48,408 nt of DNA from an uncultured Eubacteriales bacterium (GTDB taxonomy: Bacteria; Bacillota; Clostridia; Christensenellales; Aristaeellaceae): NCBI GenBank assembly GCA_902764875.1, contig CACWXP010000030.1, positions 1 through 48,408 of the forward strand, in the 5' to 3' direction. The translations under genes were made by a program, and so were the position numbers. Positions 9,109 to 16,380 of the stretch are shown here, one piece after another (the first letter of the stretch is position 1; each line of letters starts with the position of its first letter). Under the pieces are notes generated by a model. That model was not told where the DNA came from. It did no database searches and was given only the letters and a program-made list of their open reading frames with translations.

Positions 9109-10851
9109 ATGCAGGACGCAAAGGAAGCAAAACAGAGGAAGAGCGGATGGCGGGGAAAGATTCATTCCCTGCGGGTTCAGGTCGGTCTGATGATCCTGAT
9201 CAGCTATCTGATTCCGATGATTCTTTTGGGCGCCTTCTCCGGCATTCTTCTGCTCAGAGGAATCAAGGATAAAACCGAAGCGGCGATTACCTCGGGGGCG
9301 GAGCATGCCTTTGCCATGACCAAGCAGAACGTCAGCCGGGCGGTGGAACTGGCCCGGGACGCGACCTATGACGGAGAGCTGACGGCGGCCTGGGAAAAAT
9401 GGAACGGAGGAACCGCCGGAGACGCGGAATATCTGCGCCTGTGCCGCGGGTATCTGGAAAGGAAATACAGCCGGGAGCCTCTGTTCTGCTTCGCCGGCTG
9501 TTTTCCCGTTTCCAGACCCGAAATCCTCATGAGCATCCGGGGAAGCGTAAACGATTCCCCGGCCTACCTGCAGGAGCTTCAGCAGGCGGTGACGCTCCTA
9601 GGCGAAAAGCTGGATACCCGGGCCCGCTTTTTCAGCTTCAGCGGCCGGATGTACCTGGTGCGGAACCTGCTGAATCTCCGGATGGAGCGCTACGGCATGC
9701 TGATTCTGGAAGTCAGCCGGGAAAACCTGCTGGAACCTTTGGCGGAGCTGAAGAAAAACTGGAACGCGGAGATTGCGGTCCGCCTGGATGCCTATGGAAA
9801 CAGAGGGGAGAACTGGGATCAGCTGACACCCGGGCTGACGGACGACATGCGGGCGGAAAAACTGGAGTATGTGAGCCTTTCCGGGGGTGAGGAGAACGTA
9901 CCGGATCTGAAGGTGACCATGAACCGGAGGGAACAGTACCGGGAAGTTTATGATTTCAGCCGGCTGTTTATCTGCATGTATCTGCTGCTGATTCCGATCC
10001 TGATTCTCATGGGTATCTATCTTCGCCGGAGACTGACTAAGCCGATTACGCTGCTTTCCGATGCCAGCCGCCGCCTGGAACAGGGGGAACTCGGCGTAAC
10101 GGTACCCATGCACGGAAGCGACGAGCTGGGCCGGCTGGGGGAATCTTTTTCCCATATGTCCCTGCGCCTGAAGGAACTGATCGACCGAACCTATAAGGAA
10201 GAAATCGAGCTGAAAAACGCCCAGATTCTGGCGCTGCAGAGCCGGATCAATCCGCATTTCATGAATAACGCCCTGGAGGATATCAACTGGCAGGCCCGGA
10301 TCGAAGGCTCTGAGACCATTTCCGCGATGGTGTCCTCTCTGTCGATTTTGCTGAACGCCACGATGGCCCGAAAGGATCGGAGACTGGTGACGCTGCGGGA
10401 GGAGATGGAGGTGGCGGACGCCTACATCTATTTTGTGCAGCAGCGGTTTGGTCCGGAGCTGACGGTGGAGAAGGAAACGGAGAGCGGGGCGATGGACAGC
10501 ATTCTGCCGCTGCTGACGGTGCAGCCCCTGCTGGAAAACGCCGTTGAGCACGGGATCGCTCCGGCGGGCGGGGGAAGGATCACCATTCAGGCAAAGCGGG
10601 CGGGCGAATGCCTGCAGCTCGGGATTATCAACACCGGCCGCGGCGCGGAAAAGGAGGACCGGGAGCGCATCGATGCCGCGCTTCGGGGCTGTGCCACGGA
10701 TAACCATGTGGGCCTCGCGAACATTGTAAACCGGCTGCGGCTGATTTACGGAGAAAAGGTCGTGATCCGGGTGGACATGGAACAGCCCGGGGAAACGGGC
10801 GTATTTATCGACATTCCGCAGGAGCTGCCGGCGGGGAGGGAAAAGACATGA
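9109..10851 (+). CDS. Sensor histidine kinase, YesM/LytS type
   Basis: This 580-residue membrane kinase has one membrane segment near residues 25-50 and another near 285-305 (LFICMYLLLIPILILMGIYL), enclosing a roughly 230-residue extracellular domain. A HAMP region follows (RRRLTKPITLLSDASRRLEQ), then the His_kinase domain with phospho-acceptor His383 in QSRINPHFMNNALEDINW and the N-box QPLLENAVEHG. The usual NPHFLYNTL is here NPHFMNNAL. It overlaps the next gene, a secreted binding protein, by 4 bases (ATGA). It likely signals to the AraC-type regulator at 12060 and controls the neighbouring sugar locus. Confidence 0.87.
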   Translation: MQDAKEAKQRKSGWRGKIHSLRVQVGLMILISYLIPMILLGAFSGILLLRGIKDKTEAAITSGAEHAFAMTKQNVSRAVELARDATYDGELTAAWEKWNGGTAGDAEYLRLCRGYLERKYSREPLFCFAGCFPVSRPEILMSIRGSVNDSPAYLQELQQAVTLLGEKLDTRARFFSFSGRMYLVRNLLNLRMERYGMLILEVSRENLLEPLAELKKNWNAEIAVRLDAYGNRGENWDQLTPGLTDDMRAEKLEYVSLSGGEENVPDLKVTMNRREQYREVYDFSRLFICMYLLLIPILILMGIYLRRRLTKPITLLSDASRRLEQGELGVTVPMHGSDELGRLGESFSHMSLRLKELIDRTYKEEIELKNAQILALQSRINPHFMNNALEDINWQARIEGSETISAMVSSLSILLNATMARKDRRLVTLREEMEVADAYIYFVQQRFGPELTVEKETESGAMDSILPLLTVQPLLENAVEHGIAPAGGGRITIQAKRAGECLQLGIINTGRGAEKEDRERIDAALRGCATDNHVGLANIVNRLRLIYGEKVVIRVDMEQPGETGVFIDIPQELPAGREKT

Positions 10852-12050
10852 AAAAGAAGAGATTCGTTTCGCTGGCGCTCCTTCTGGCGCTCTTTGCCTT
10901 CAGCAACGTTTCAGCTGAGGAAGTGACCTTGCGGACGGTCAGCTGTTTTGCGGGCGAGGACGCCGCGGCGGAGGTATATGTTGAGATTCTGAACCGCTTT
11001 GAGCAGGAAACCGGGAACACCGTTCTGGATACTTCCTCCACCAGCGACGAGGCCTGGAAAAGCGCGGTGCTGAACGATTTCGCGGCGGGTAATGAACCGG
11101 ATATCCTGTTTTTCTTCGCGGCCGGGGCGGATTCCGCGCCGCTTCTTTCCAGGGTCGTACCGCTGGATGAAATCAACCGGGAGATGCCGGAGGCCAGCAT
11201 TCCGGAGAATGAGGCCCTGCGGGAAGCTGACGGGAAAATTTACGCCGTGCCCGTGCGCGGCTTCTGGGAAGGCCTGTATGTGAACACAGACCTGTTTGAA
11301 GCTTATTCCGCCCCCCTGCCGGAGAACTGGGAGTCTCTGATGCAGGCGGTGCGGATTTTCCGGGAAAACGGCATCGTGCCCATCGCGGTTTCCCTTTCGG
11401 ATATTCCCCATTATCTGGCGGAAATGGCGATTCTTGCCTGTGCCGGGAAAACGGAGCAGCAAGCCCGTCCCCGCAGCTATGAGGAAGTACCGGAATCCTG
11501 GGTGGAAGCGATGGGCGTCATCCGGGAACTGACGGCGGCCGGCGCCTTTGCGGACAACGCTTCGGCCACCTATGAGAGCGCCTCCACCGCCCTGTTTCTG
11601 CAAAAAAAAGCGGCCATGCAGCTGGACGGCAGCTGGCTTGTTTCCTCGATTCCGCCGGAGCGGATGGACGAGGTGGCGGTGCTTCCGATGCCCTCCAGAA
11701 AAGGCGGAGGCACGTCGGACTGCTATATCGGCGGGGTTTCCATGGGGTTTTATCTGACAAGGCGGGCCTGGGAATCCCCCCGGCGGGATGCGGCGGTTCG
11801 CCTGCTGGCTGAACTGACCAGTCCGGAAAGCCTGCAGCGGCTCGGCAATAACGCGATGACAGGCAGGCTGCTTTCCTCGGCGAAAACGATGCAGACGGGC
11901 CGAAATATGGTCAGTCCCCTCCAGGACGCGATGAACAAGAACGCCCGGGAGGTGTGGCTGCTGGAGTGTATTCCTGCGGTGGCCGAAGGAACCATGACGG
12001 CGGAGGAGTGCTGGAAAAAGGTGATGGCACTGATGCCTTTCGGAGAGTGA
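10848..12050 (+). CDS. Secreted solute-binding protein encoded between kinase and regulator
   Basis: This 400-residue family-1 solute-binding protein has a signal peptide (MKKKRFVSLALLLALFAFSN, cleavage near VSAEE) and no lipobox. Fold-typical pieces include FEQETGNTV, DFAAGNEPDILFF, MQLDGSWLVS and TSPESLQRLG. No permease genes accompany it. Instead its start overlaps the stop of the histidine kinase by 4 bases and the response regulator follows 9 bp later. That placement argues for a ligand-presenting accessory of the kinase (a three-component sensor) rather than a transport component. A transport role with permeases encoded elsewhere stays possible. Confidence 0.85.
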   Translation: MKKKRFVSLALLLALFAFSNVSAEEVTLRTVSCFAGEDAAAEVYVEILNRFEQETGNTVLDTSSTSDEAWKSAVLNDFAAGNEPDILFFFAAGADSAPLLSRVVPLDEINREMPEASIPENEALREADGKIYAVPVRGFWEGLYVNTDLFEAYSAPLPENWESLMQAVRIFRENGIVPIAVSLSDIPHYLAEMAILACAGKTEQQARPRSYEEVPESWVEAMGVIRELTAAGAFADNASATYESASTALFLQKKAAMQLDGSWLVSSIPPERMDEVAVLPMPSRKGGGTSDCYIGGVSMGFYLTRRAWESPRRDAAVRLLAELTSPESLQRLGNNAMTGRLLSSAKTMQTGRNMVSPLQDAMNKNAREVWLLECIPAVAEGTMTAEECWKKVMALMPFGE

Positions 12051-12059
12051 GGGGAAGAA

Positions 12060-12818
12060 ATGTACCGGGTGATTCTGGTGGATGACGAGAGGCTGATTAT
12101 CCGGGGCCTTTCCAGCGTGGTGCCCTGGGCGGAGCTGGGCTGTGAAGTGGCGGGGGTGGCTTACGACGGGAACACCGGGCTGGAGCTGATCCGGCAGATG
12201 GAACCGGATATTGTGCTGACGGATATCCGGATGCCGAACATGGACGGACTGACCATGCTGGCGGCGATCCGCAGCGAATATCCGGGGATCCAGACAGCTG
12301 TGCTCACAGCTTACAGGGATTTTGACTATGCCCGGCAGGCGCTGACCCTCGGGGTGTGCCGGTATCTGCTGAAGCCCAGCAACCTGGAGGAACTGAAGGA
12401 AGCCGTGCGGATCATGACTTCCCGGCTGGATACGATGCCTCCGCGGAAGGAAGGCAGGGAAGAGGAGGTCCAGGAGGAAGCGGTTCAGGCCGCGGGAAAC
12501 CATCTGGTCAGGGCCGCTATGGCCTACATCCGGGAGCATTGTACGGAGCAGCATCTTTCCCTGAGCGAGGTGGCGGACCACGTATATGTGAGCCAATGGC
12601 ATCTGTCCAAGCTTTTGAACCGGGAAACGGGTCAGAGCTTTTTCGACCTGCTGGGGGCCATGCGGGTTGCTAGGGCTAAGGAAATGCTGGCGGATCCGGG
12701 GGTACGGATCGGAGATGTGGCGGAAGCGACGGGTTTTTCCGACGTGGGACATTTCTCCAGAAGCTTCAAAAAAATCGCCGGCTGCACCCCAGGAGAATAC
12801 AGAAATCAGAAAAGATGA
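12060..12818 (+). CDS. Response regulator, YesN type (receiver plus AraC DNA-binding domain)
   Basis: This 252-residue protein starts MYRVILVDDERLIIRGL. The receiver domain has phospho-accepting Asp55 in DIVLTDIRMPNMDGL, Thr in LTAYRDFDYARQAL and Lys in LLKPSN. The C-terminal 100 residues are an AraC-type double helix-turn-helix (HLSLSEVADHVYVSQWHLSK, then RIGDVAEATGFSDVGHFSRS). It lacks the long middle domain found in many YesN proteins and so is short for the group. It is the output partner of the kinase at 9109-10851. Targets are probably the divergent nagA/transporter region and the phosphorylase gene, by proximity. Confidence 0.9.
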   Translation: MYRVILVDDERLIIRGLSSVVPWAELGCEVAGVAYDGNTGLELIRQMEPDIVLTDIRMPNMDGLTMLAAIRSEYPGIQTAVLTAYRDFDYARQALTLGVCRYLLKPSNLEELKEAVRIMTSRLDTMPPRKEGREEEVQEEAVQAAGNHLVRAAMAYIREHCTEQHLSLSEVADHVYVSQWHLSKLLNRETGQSFFDLLGAMRVARAKEMLADPGVRIGDVAEATGFSDVGHFSRSFKKIAGCTPGEYRNQKR

Positions 12819-13020
12819 ACGGGATCATGTGAAAACTGGTAAAAAAAATTCCAAAATTTCCAAAAGCACGGAAGGAATTCCGAAATCCATGTCGAAATTT
12901 ATAAACAGAAGACAACGGAAGGACGTGGTGCCGATGGCACACATAGAATCGCGGGGCTGCTGAGGCGGCACCCGTGAGCATCGGGGAATCACAATTTCGA
13001 AAGGAGAGTCCGCTGATTCT

Positions 13021-13560
13021 ATGAAATTGACCATTACCGCTCAGAATATGGTCGTGACGCCGGCCATCACCAAGAGGATTGAGAAAAAGACCGAGACCAT
13101 GGGGCGCTATCTCCGGCCGGATACGGAGATGCTGATCAAGCTTCGCAAGGAGAAAAAGCTCCGCATCGTGGAAATTACGGTTCCGATGGGGAAAAACGTG
13201 ATCCTCCGGAGCGAGGCTTCCGCGGAGGACAACCTGTTCCTCGCGATTGACCAGGCCCTGGCCAAGATGGAGCGTCAGATCCGGAAGCACAGGACGAAGC
13301 TCGGCAAGAACCTGAGGGAAGAAATCCCGGATGTGCCGGAGTTTATTGAAGAAGACGACGATACGGCGGAGGAGAAGGACAGGAAGATCGTCAAACGGAA
13401 GACCTTCCCGGTCCGGCCCATGAGCGTTGAGGACGCCATGATCGAAATGGAACTGCTGGGACACAACTTCTTCGCGTTTGTAAATATTGATACGGAACAG
13501 ACCAACGTTCTGTATCTGAGAAAGGACGGAGACCTCGGCCTCCTTGAGCCGGAGGTATAA
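13021..13560 (+). CDS. hpf: Long-form ribosome hibernation promoting factor
   Basis: This 179-residue protein has the N-terminal S30AE/YfiA domain (MKLTITAQNMVVTPAITKRI; ALAKMERQIRKHRTKLGK) and the C-terminal dimerisation domain of long HPF (VKRKTFPVRPMSVEDAMIEM, LLGHNFFAFVN, TNVLYLRKDGDLGLLEP). It binds the 30S decoding region and drives 100S ribosome dimers in stationary phase. The ATG follows GAAAGGAGAG with a rather long 13-base spacer. The 200 bp upstream is AT-rich; a TATAAA at 12900-12905 could be the -10, without a convincing -35. A strong terminator lies at 13719-13747. Confidence 0.95.
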   Translation: MKLTITAQNMVVTPAITKRIEKKTETMGRYLRPDTEMLIKLRKEKKLRIVEITVPMGKNVILRSEASAEDNLFLAIDQALAKMERQIRKHRTKLGKNLREEIPDVPEFIEEDDDTAEEKDRKIVKRKTFPVRPMSVEDAMIEMELLGHNFFAFVNIDTEQTNVLYLRKDGDLGLLEPEV

Positions 13561-13718
13561 TCACCGACCAAAGCGTTCGGATTGCAAATCAGGAAAAGGC
13601 CGTACTGTTCCCCCCGAACACGCATCCAGAGAGATGAACCGTGAAACAAGGCGCGTTTAGCGTACACCAACAGACGATCTGCCGAAAGAACCTGAGATCC
13701 GAACGAACAACCAGCCCC

Positions 13719-13747
13719 GGGGCCGCGCGGTGCGGCCCCATTTTTTT
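13719..13747 (+). terminator. Rho-independent terminator after hpf
   Basis: GGGGCCGC (13719-13726) pairs with GCGGCCCC (13732-13739) around a 5-base loop and is followed by A and eight T. The 158 bases between the hpf stop and this hairpin hold no recognisable gene. Confidence 0.9.
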
Positions 13748-13756
13748 GCGGGTTTC

Positions 13757-13785
13757 TTGAATAACCGGGTCATCTCTGCTATAAT
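13757..13785 (+). promoter_or_regulatory. Promoter of the small Cys-rich protein / DUF368 operon
   Basis: TTGAAT (13757-13762), 17-base spacer, perfect TATAAT (13780-13785), immediately after the hpf terminator. Confidence 0.8.
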
Positions 13786-13818
13786 GCCCCTGTTGTGTGC
13801 AAAGGGGGGCTTTGGGAA

Positions 13819-14061
13819 GTGCGCTGCAGCTGCAAGGAATGCGGAACCTATATGATCCAGGCGGAAAGCGATCGTCTCGGATGCGTCTGCCCGGACTGTG
13901 GCTATCGCTGCAATGACTGCCTCGGAACGGATACGGTGGTCAGCCGGGACCGGCTGAAGGACCTGGCCTTCGATCCGCGGTTTTCCCCGGAAAACCTGGC
14001 GGCTTCCTTTGAACGCAGCGACGACGAAGAATGGTTTGAAGACGGAGGATTTGAAAGATGA
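13819..14061 (+). CDS. Small Cys-rich (zinc-ribbon-like) protein of unknown function
   Basis: I choose GTG 13819 (80 residues) because AAAGGGGGG lies 9 bases before it. The in-frame GTG at 13795 would start at or before the transcription start implied by the promoter at 13757-13785. The N-terminal half has seven cysteines: CSCKECG, then CVCPDCGYRCNDC, consistent with a zinc ribbon. The C-terminal half is acidic (SDDEEWFEDGG). Its stop overlaps the start of the DUF368 membrane protein by ATGA, so the two are translationally coupled. Function unknown. Confidence 0.75.
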   Translation: MRCSCKECGTYMIQAESDRLGCVCPDCGYRCNDCLGTDTVVSRDRLKDLAFDPRFSPENLAASFERSDDEEWFEDGGFER

Positions 14062-14930
14062 ACTGGTTTCTGGATGTGCTGCGCGGTGCGGTCATCGGAC
14101 TGGCCAACGTGATTCCGGGCGTTTCCGGCGGCACCATGATGGTTTCCATGGGGATCTACGACAAGCTGATTTACTGCATCAACAACCTTTTCCGGAAGTT
14201 CAAGGAGTGCTTCAAAATCCTCCTGCCTTACCTGGTGGGCATGGTGGGCGCGATTATTATCGGCGCCTTCGCGCTGAAGGCCGCCTTCAAGAACTATCCG
14301 CTGCCGACCAACGCGCTGTTCATCGGCCTGATTCTGGGCAGCGTCCCCTTCATCCTGAAGGAAATGAAGGGCGAGAAGATCGGCTGGCAGGGCTCGGTGG
14401 CCTTTGTGCTGCTGTTCGCGCTGGTCGTGTTCCTGAAGACGATCGAAGCGGAAAACGTGACGAAGATCAGCCTGAACGTGGGCACGGTGCTGCTGATGGT
14501 TCTGCTGGGCGCGATCTGCTCCGCCGCCATGGTAATTCCCGGCGTCAGCGGCAGTATGATTCTGAAAACCCTGGGCTACTATGAGCCCGTCGTGACCGAG
14601 GCGATTCCGGCCTGCGTGAAGGGCCTGACCCACGGGGATTTCGGCGCCTTCTTCAGCAACCTCGGCATCCTGCTGCCTTTCCTGATCGGCATCGTGGCTG
14701 GCATCTTCGGCATCGCCAAGCTGATCGATATCCTGATGAAAAAATGGAAGGGGAGGACCTATTGCGGCATCCTGGGCATGGTGCTGGCTTCCCCGGTGGT
14801 CATCCTGATGGATACCTCGATCTATGAAGGCTTCAACTGGATCATCTGCGTCGTGTCCGTTGTTGCCATGGCGCTCGGATGCTTCATCGCCTTCAAGCTG
14901 GGCGGCGATCCGGAACCGGTGAAGGAATAA
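14058..14930 (+). CDS. DUF368 membrane protein, PopT-like polyprenyl-phosphate translocase
   Basis: This 290-residue polytopic membrane protein has the DUF368 hallmarks, including the inverted repeat motif IPGVSGGTMMVSMGIYDKLI near the N-terminus and IPGVSGSMILKTLGYYEPVV near residue 165. Members (PopT) have been shown to recycle undecaprenyl phosphate across the cytoplasmic membrane, which supplies cell-wall synthesis. It overlaps the upstream Cys-rich protein by 4 bases and is followed by a clear terminator. The function is transferred from family knowledge. Confidence 0.85.
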   Translation: MNWFLDVLRGAVIGLANVIPGVSGGTMMVSMGIYDKLIYCINNLFRKFKECFKILLPYLVGMVGAIIIGAFALKAAFKNYPLPTNALFIGLILGSVPFILKEMKGEKIGWQGSVAFVLLFALVVFLKTIEAENVTKISLNVGTVLLMVLLGAICSAAMVIPGVSGSMILKTLGYYEPVVTEAIPACVKGLTHGDFGAFFSNLGILLPFLIGIVAGIFGIAKLIDILMKKWKGRTYCGILGMVLASPVVILMDTSIYEGFNWIICVVSVVAMALGCFIAFKLGGDPEPVKE

Positions 14931-14954
14931 CGGCAAAGGCCCTGAAAACACGGG

Positions 14955-14991
14955 AAAAATTGCAGTCTGCGAAGGCGGGCTGCAATTTTTT
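14955..14991 (+). terminator. Rho-independent terminator after the DUF368 gene
   Basis: AAAAATTGCAG (14955-14965) pairs with CTGCAATTTTT, and the inner TCTGC/GCGGG also pairs using G-T wobbles around a GAAG loop. A T run follows directly. Confidence 0.85.
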
Positions 14992-15010
14992 CAAAATGCA
15001 AAAAAAAAGA

Positions 15011-15039
15011 TTGACAAACGGCGAAATATTGTGTATATT
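15011..15039 (+). promoter_or_regulatory. Strong promoter of the tRNA operon
   Basis: Perfect TTGACA (15011-15016), 17-base spacer, TATATT (15034-15039), 40 bases before the first tRNA. Confidence 0.85.
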
Positions 15040-15079
15040 AACTAAGTCGCCTGCGGGAACGACCGCGGGAAGGATGCAC

Positions 15080-15153
15080 CGGGGTGTAGCGCAGTCTGGT
15101 AGCGCACGTGCTTTGGGAGCATGGGGCCGGGGGTTCGAATCCCTTCACCCCGA
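15080..15153 (+). tRNA. tRNA-Pro (TGG)
   Basis: The acceptor CGGGGTG/CACCCCG closes. The anticodon stem CGTGC/GCATG holds the 7-base loop TTTGGGA with anticodon TGG, and the T-loop is TTCGAAT. No CCA is encoded. Confidence 0.93.
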
Positions 15154-15173
15154 CTCAAACTTACCCTGTACGT

Positions 15174-15246
15174 GGCTCCGTGGTCAAGAGGCCTAAGACA
15201 CCGCCCTTTCACGGCGGCTACCCGGGTTCGAATCCCGGCGGAGTCA
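15174..15246 (+). tRNA. tRNA-Glu (TTC)
   Basis: Acceptor GGCTCCG pairs with CGGAGTC. The anticodon stem CCGCC/GGCGG encloses CTTTCAC, anticodon TTC. The T arm CCGGG-TTCGAAT-CCCGG is perfect. CCA is not encoded. Confidence 0.93.
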
Positions 15247-15267
15247 CTTTTTCTTCCTTTCCGATAT

Positions 15268-15341
15268 GGGCCTTTAGCTCAGTTGGTCAGAGCGGCCGGC
15301 TCATAACCGGTTGGTCCGGGGTTCAAGTCCCTGAAGGCCCA
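15268..15341 (+). tRNA. tRNA with CAT anticodon, most likely elongator tRNA-Met
   Basis: The acceptor GGGCCTT/AAGGCCC is perfect. The anticodon stem CCGGC/ACCGG region encloses CTCATAA (CAT). The first acceptor pair is matched, so it is not an initiator. A lysidine-modified tRNA-Ile2 also carries CAT and cannot be excluded by eye. Confidence 0.8.
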
Positions 15342-15351
15342 CAGCCTTTTT

Positions 15352-15428
15352 GGCCCGGTAGCTCAGTTGGTTAGAGCGCCAGCCTGTCACGCTGGAGGTC
15401 GAGGGTTCGAGCCCCTTCCGGGTCGCCA
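15352..15428 (+). tRNA. tRNA-Asp (GTC)
   Basis: Acceptor GGCCCGG pairs with CCGGGTC (one G-T). The anticodon stem CCAGC/GCTGG encloses CTGTCAC, anticodon GTC. CCA is encoded at 15426-15428. Confidence 0.93.
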
Positions 15429-15474
15429 CTTTTCTCAGGTTCGGATCCGCCGGCTGTGTTGGGAAGAGCTTCGT

Positions 15475-15550
15475 GCTGGCGTAGCTCAATTGGCAGAGCA
15501 GCTGATTTGTAATCAGCAGGTTGCGGGTTCGAGTCCCATCGCCAGCTCCA
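15475..15550 (+). tRNA. tRNA-Thr (TGT)
   Basis: Acceptor GCTGGCG pairs with CGCCAGC. The anticodon stem GCTGA/TCAGC encloses TTTGTAA, anticodon TGT. CCA is encoded at 15548-15550. Confidence 0.93.
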
Positions 15551-15615
15551 CCCTTTGGGTCAAGAGGGAACTGCCGCTATCAGCTTCGGTGGTTCGAATC
15601 CACCCCTGCCCACCA
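15551..15615 (+). pseudogene. tRNA-Tyr remnant lacking its anticodon arm
   Basis: Directly after the Thr CCA lies GGTCAAGAGGGAACTG, which looks like a Tyr D arm. It is joined to a variable-arm-like GCTATCAGCTTCGG, a perfect T arm (GGTGG-TTCGAAT-CCACC), the 3' acceptor strand CCTGCCC and an encoded ACCA. The anticodon stem-loop and the matching 5' acceptor strand (expected GGGCAGG) are absent, so it cannot fold as a tRNA. The Tyr identity is a judgement from the long variable arm and 3' half. It is either a deletion scar or a local assembly error. Confidence 0.65.
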
Positions 15616-15621
15616 TTTTCT

Positions 15622-15708
15622 GCGGGAATGGCGGAATTGGCAGACGCGCATGATTCAGGTTCATGTGTACGTACGTACTTGCAGGTTCAAGTCCTGTTTC
15701 CCGCACCA
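15622..15708 (+). tRNA. tRNA-Leu (CAG)
   Basis: Acceptor GCGGGAA pairs with TTCCCGC. The anticodon stem CATGA/TCATG encloses TTCAGGT, anticodon CAG. A long class-II variable arm follows, then the T arm GCAGG-TTCAAGT-CCTGT with encoded CCA at 15706-15708. Confidence 0.92.
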
Positions 15709-15710
15709 GA

Positions 15711-15736
15711 ACCCCTTGATTTTCAAGGGGTTTTTC
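15711..15736 (+). terminator. Rho-independent terminator of the tRNA operon
   Basis: ACCCCTTGA (15711-15719) pairs with TCAAGGGGT (15723-15731) and a T run follows. Confidence 0.88.
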
Positions 15737-15742
15737 ATTTGC

Positions 15743-15775
15743 ATACCCTAATTGTACCCTAATTATACCCTAATT
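15743..15775 (+). repeat. Three tandem 11-bp repeats beside tRNA-Leu
   Basis: Three copies of (A/G)TACCCTAATT lie head to tail at 15743-15753, 15754-15764 and 15765-15775, 35 bases after the tRNA-Leu gene. Directly repeated short sites next to a tRNA 3' end resemble arm-type binding sites of tyrosine integrases. No integrase gene is present in the window. Confidence 0.7.
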
Positions 15776-15939
15776 GCTTTTTCGGGGGCCTGACGAGGCT
15801 CCCGCTTTTTCTTTTTGGCCTCAACGATCAACCCGTTTTTCTTCAAATGGTTACACGTTCTACGTCTTAGCCAGCCTCCCGTTGCGATTGTTCTCCTTAA
15901 AACAATAACCTCCCGTTTCCGGAAGGTTTTGTTTTTGTA
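15776..15939. other. No convincing gene; possible eroded border of an integrated element
   Basis: This stretch separates the 11-bp repeats from the group II intron. A minus-strand frame (15957 to 15763) could encode a very basic 64-residue peptide rich in Lys/Arg (KKKKREPRQAPEK), with GTTTTAAGGAGAA inside it, but I find no family resemblance. I treat it as non-coding or as the remnant of a deleted gene. Confidence 0.35.
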
Positions 15940-16380
15940 GTGCGCCCGGCGGCGCACGTGTCTAACGGGTGAAAGTCCCGAACCCGCCCGGTAGTGGGAA
16001 GGGTATAGCCGAAGGCAAGGGTGTCCACCGTGAGGTGGAATCTAAAGGAAGCCGGATGTGGGAGCAGACTAACCACGGGCAAACCTCTGGCCTGACGAAT
16101 AGAAACCACATATAAGGCAACGTATGAGGGTAAGGCTCCTAGACAAGTCAAAGCCCGATAGCTACACGGAATCATGCGGGGTAAATGTGGCAGGTAGATG
16201 GAGGGAAAGAAACGTGTGGTACCCGGGGAGACCTGCGCGGAACGCACTGAAAGGGGTAACCGTGGCCATATAAGGAAAGTCACGCTGAGCGCGCAGGAGT
16301 CAGCTGAGGCCATAGTACCAGAATTGGGAAGGGCCGAAGTAATGCCAAAGGGAAAGCACGGAATGCAAAGAGTATCCCGG
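15940..16380 (+). mobile_element. 5' fragment of a bacterial group II intron (domain I), without ORF or 3' domains
   Basis: The segment begins with the intron-like GTGCGCC-CGGC-GGCGCAC hairpin, then GTGTCTAACGGGTGAAAGTC and the long conserved domain-I core characteristic of mobile group II introns (for example AGCCGAAGGCAAGGGTGTCC, ACCACATATAAGGCAACGTA, TCAGCTGAGGCCATAGTACC). No reverse-transcriptase/maturase ORF and no domain V hairpin follow. The recognisable intron sequence fades near 16380, so the end coordinate is approximate. It is a truncated relic that could not splice or move by itself. Confidence 0.82.

Noticed and set aside
13561-13718. Possible small RNA after hpf
   Set aside because: No promoter of its own was seen; it is most simply the 3' UTR ending in the terminator at 13719-13747.
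15108-15762. Several short open frames across the tRNA cluster
   Set aside because: They run through tRNA genes; translations are conceptual products of tRNA sequence.
15743-15775. CRISPR-like repeats
   Set aside because: Repeats are 11 bp and immediately adjacent without spacers.
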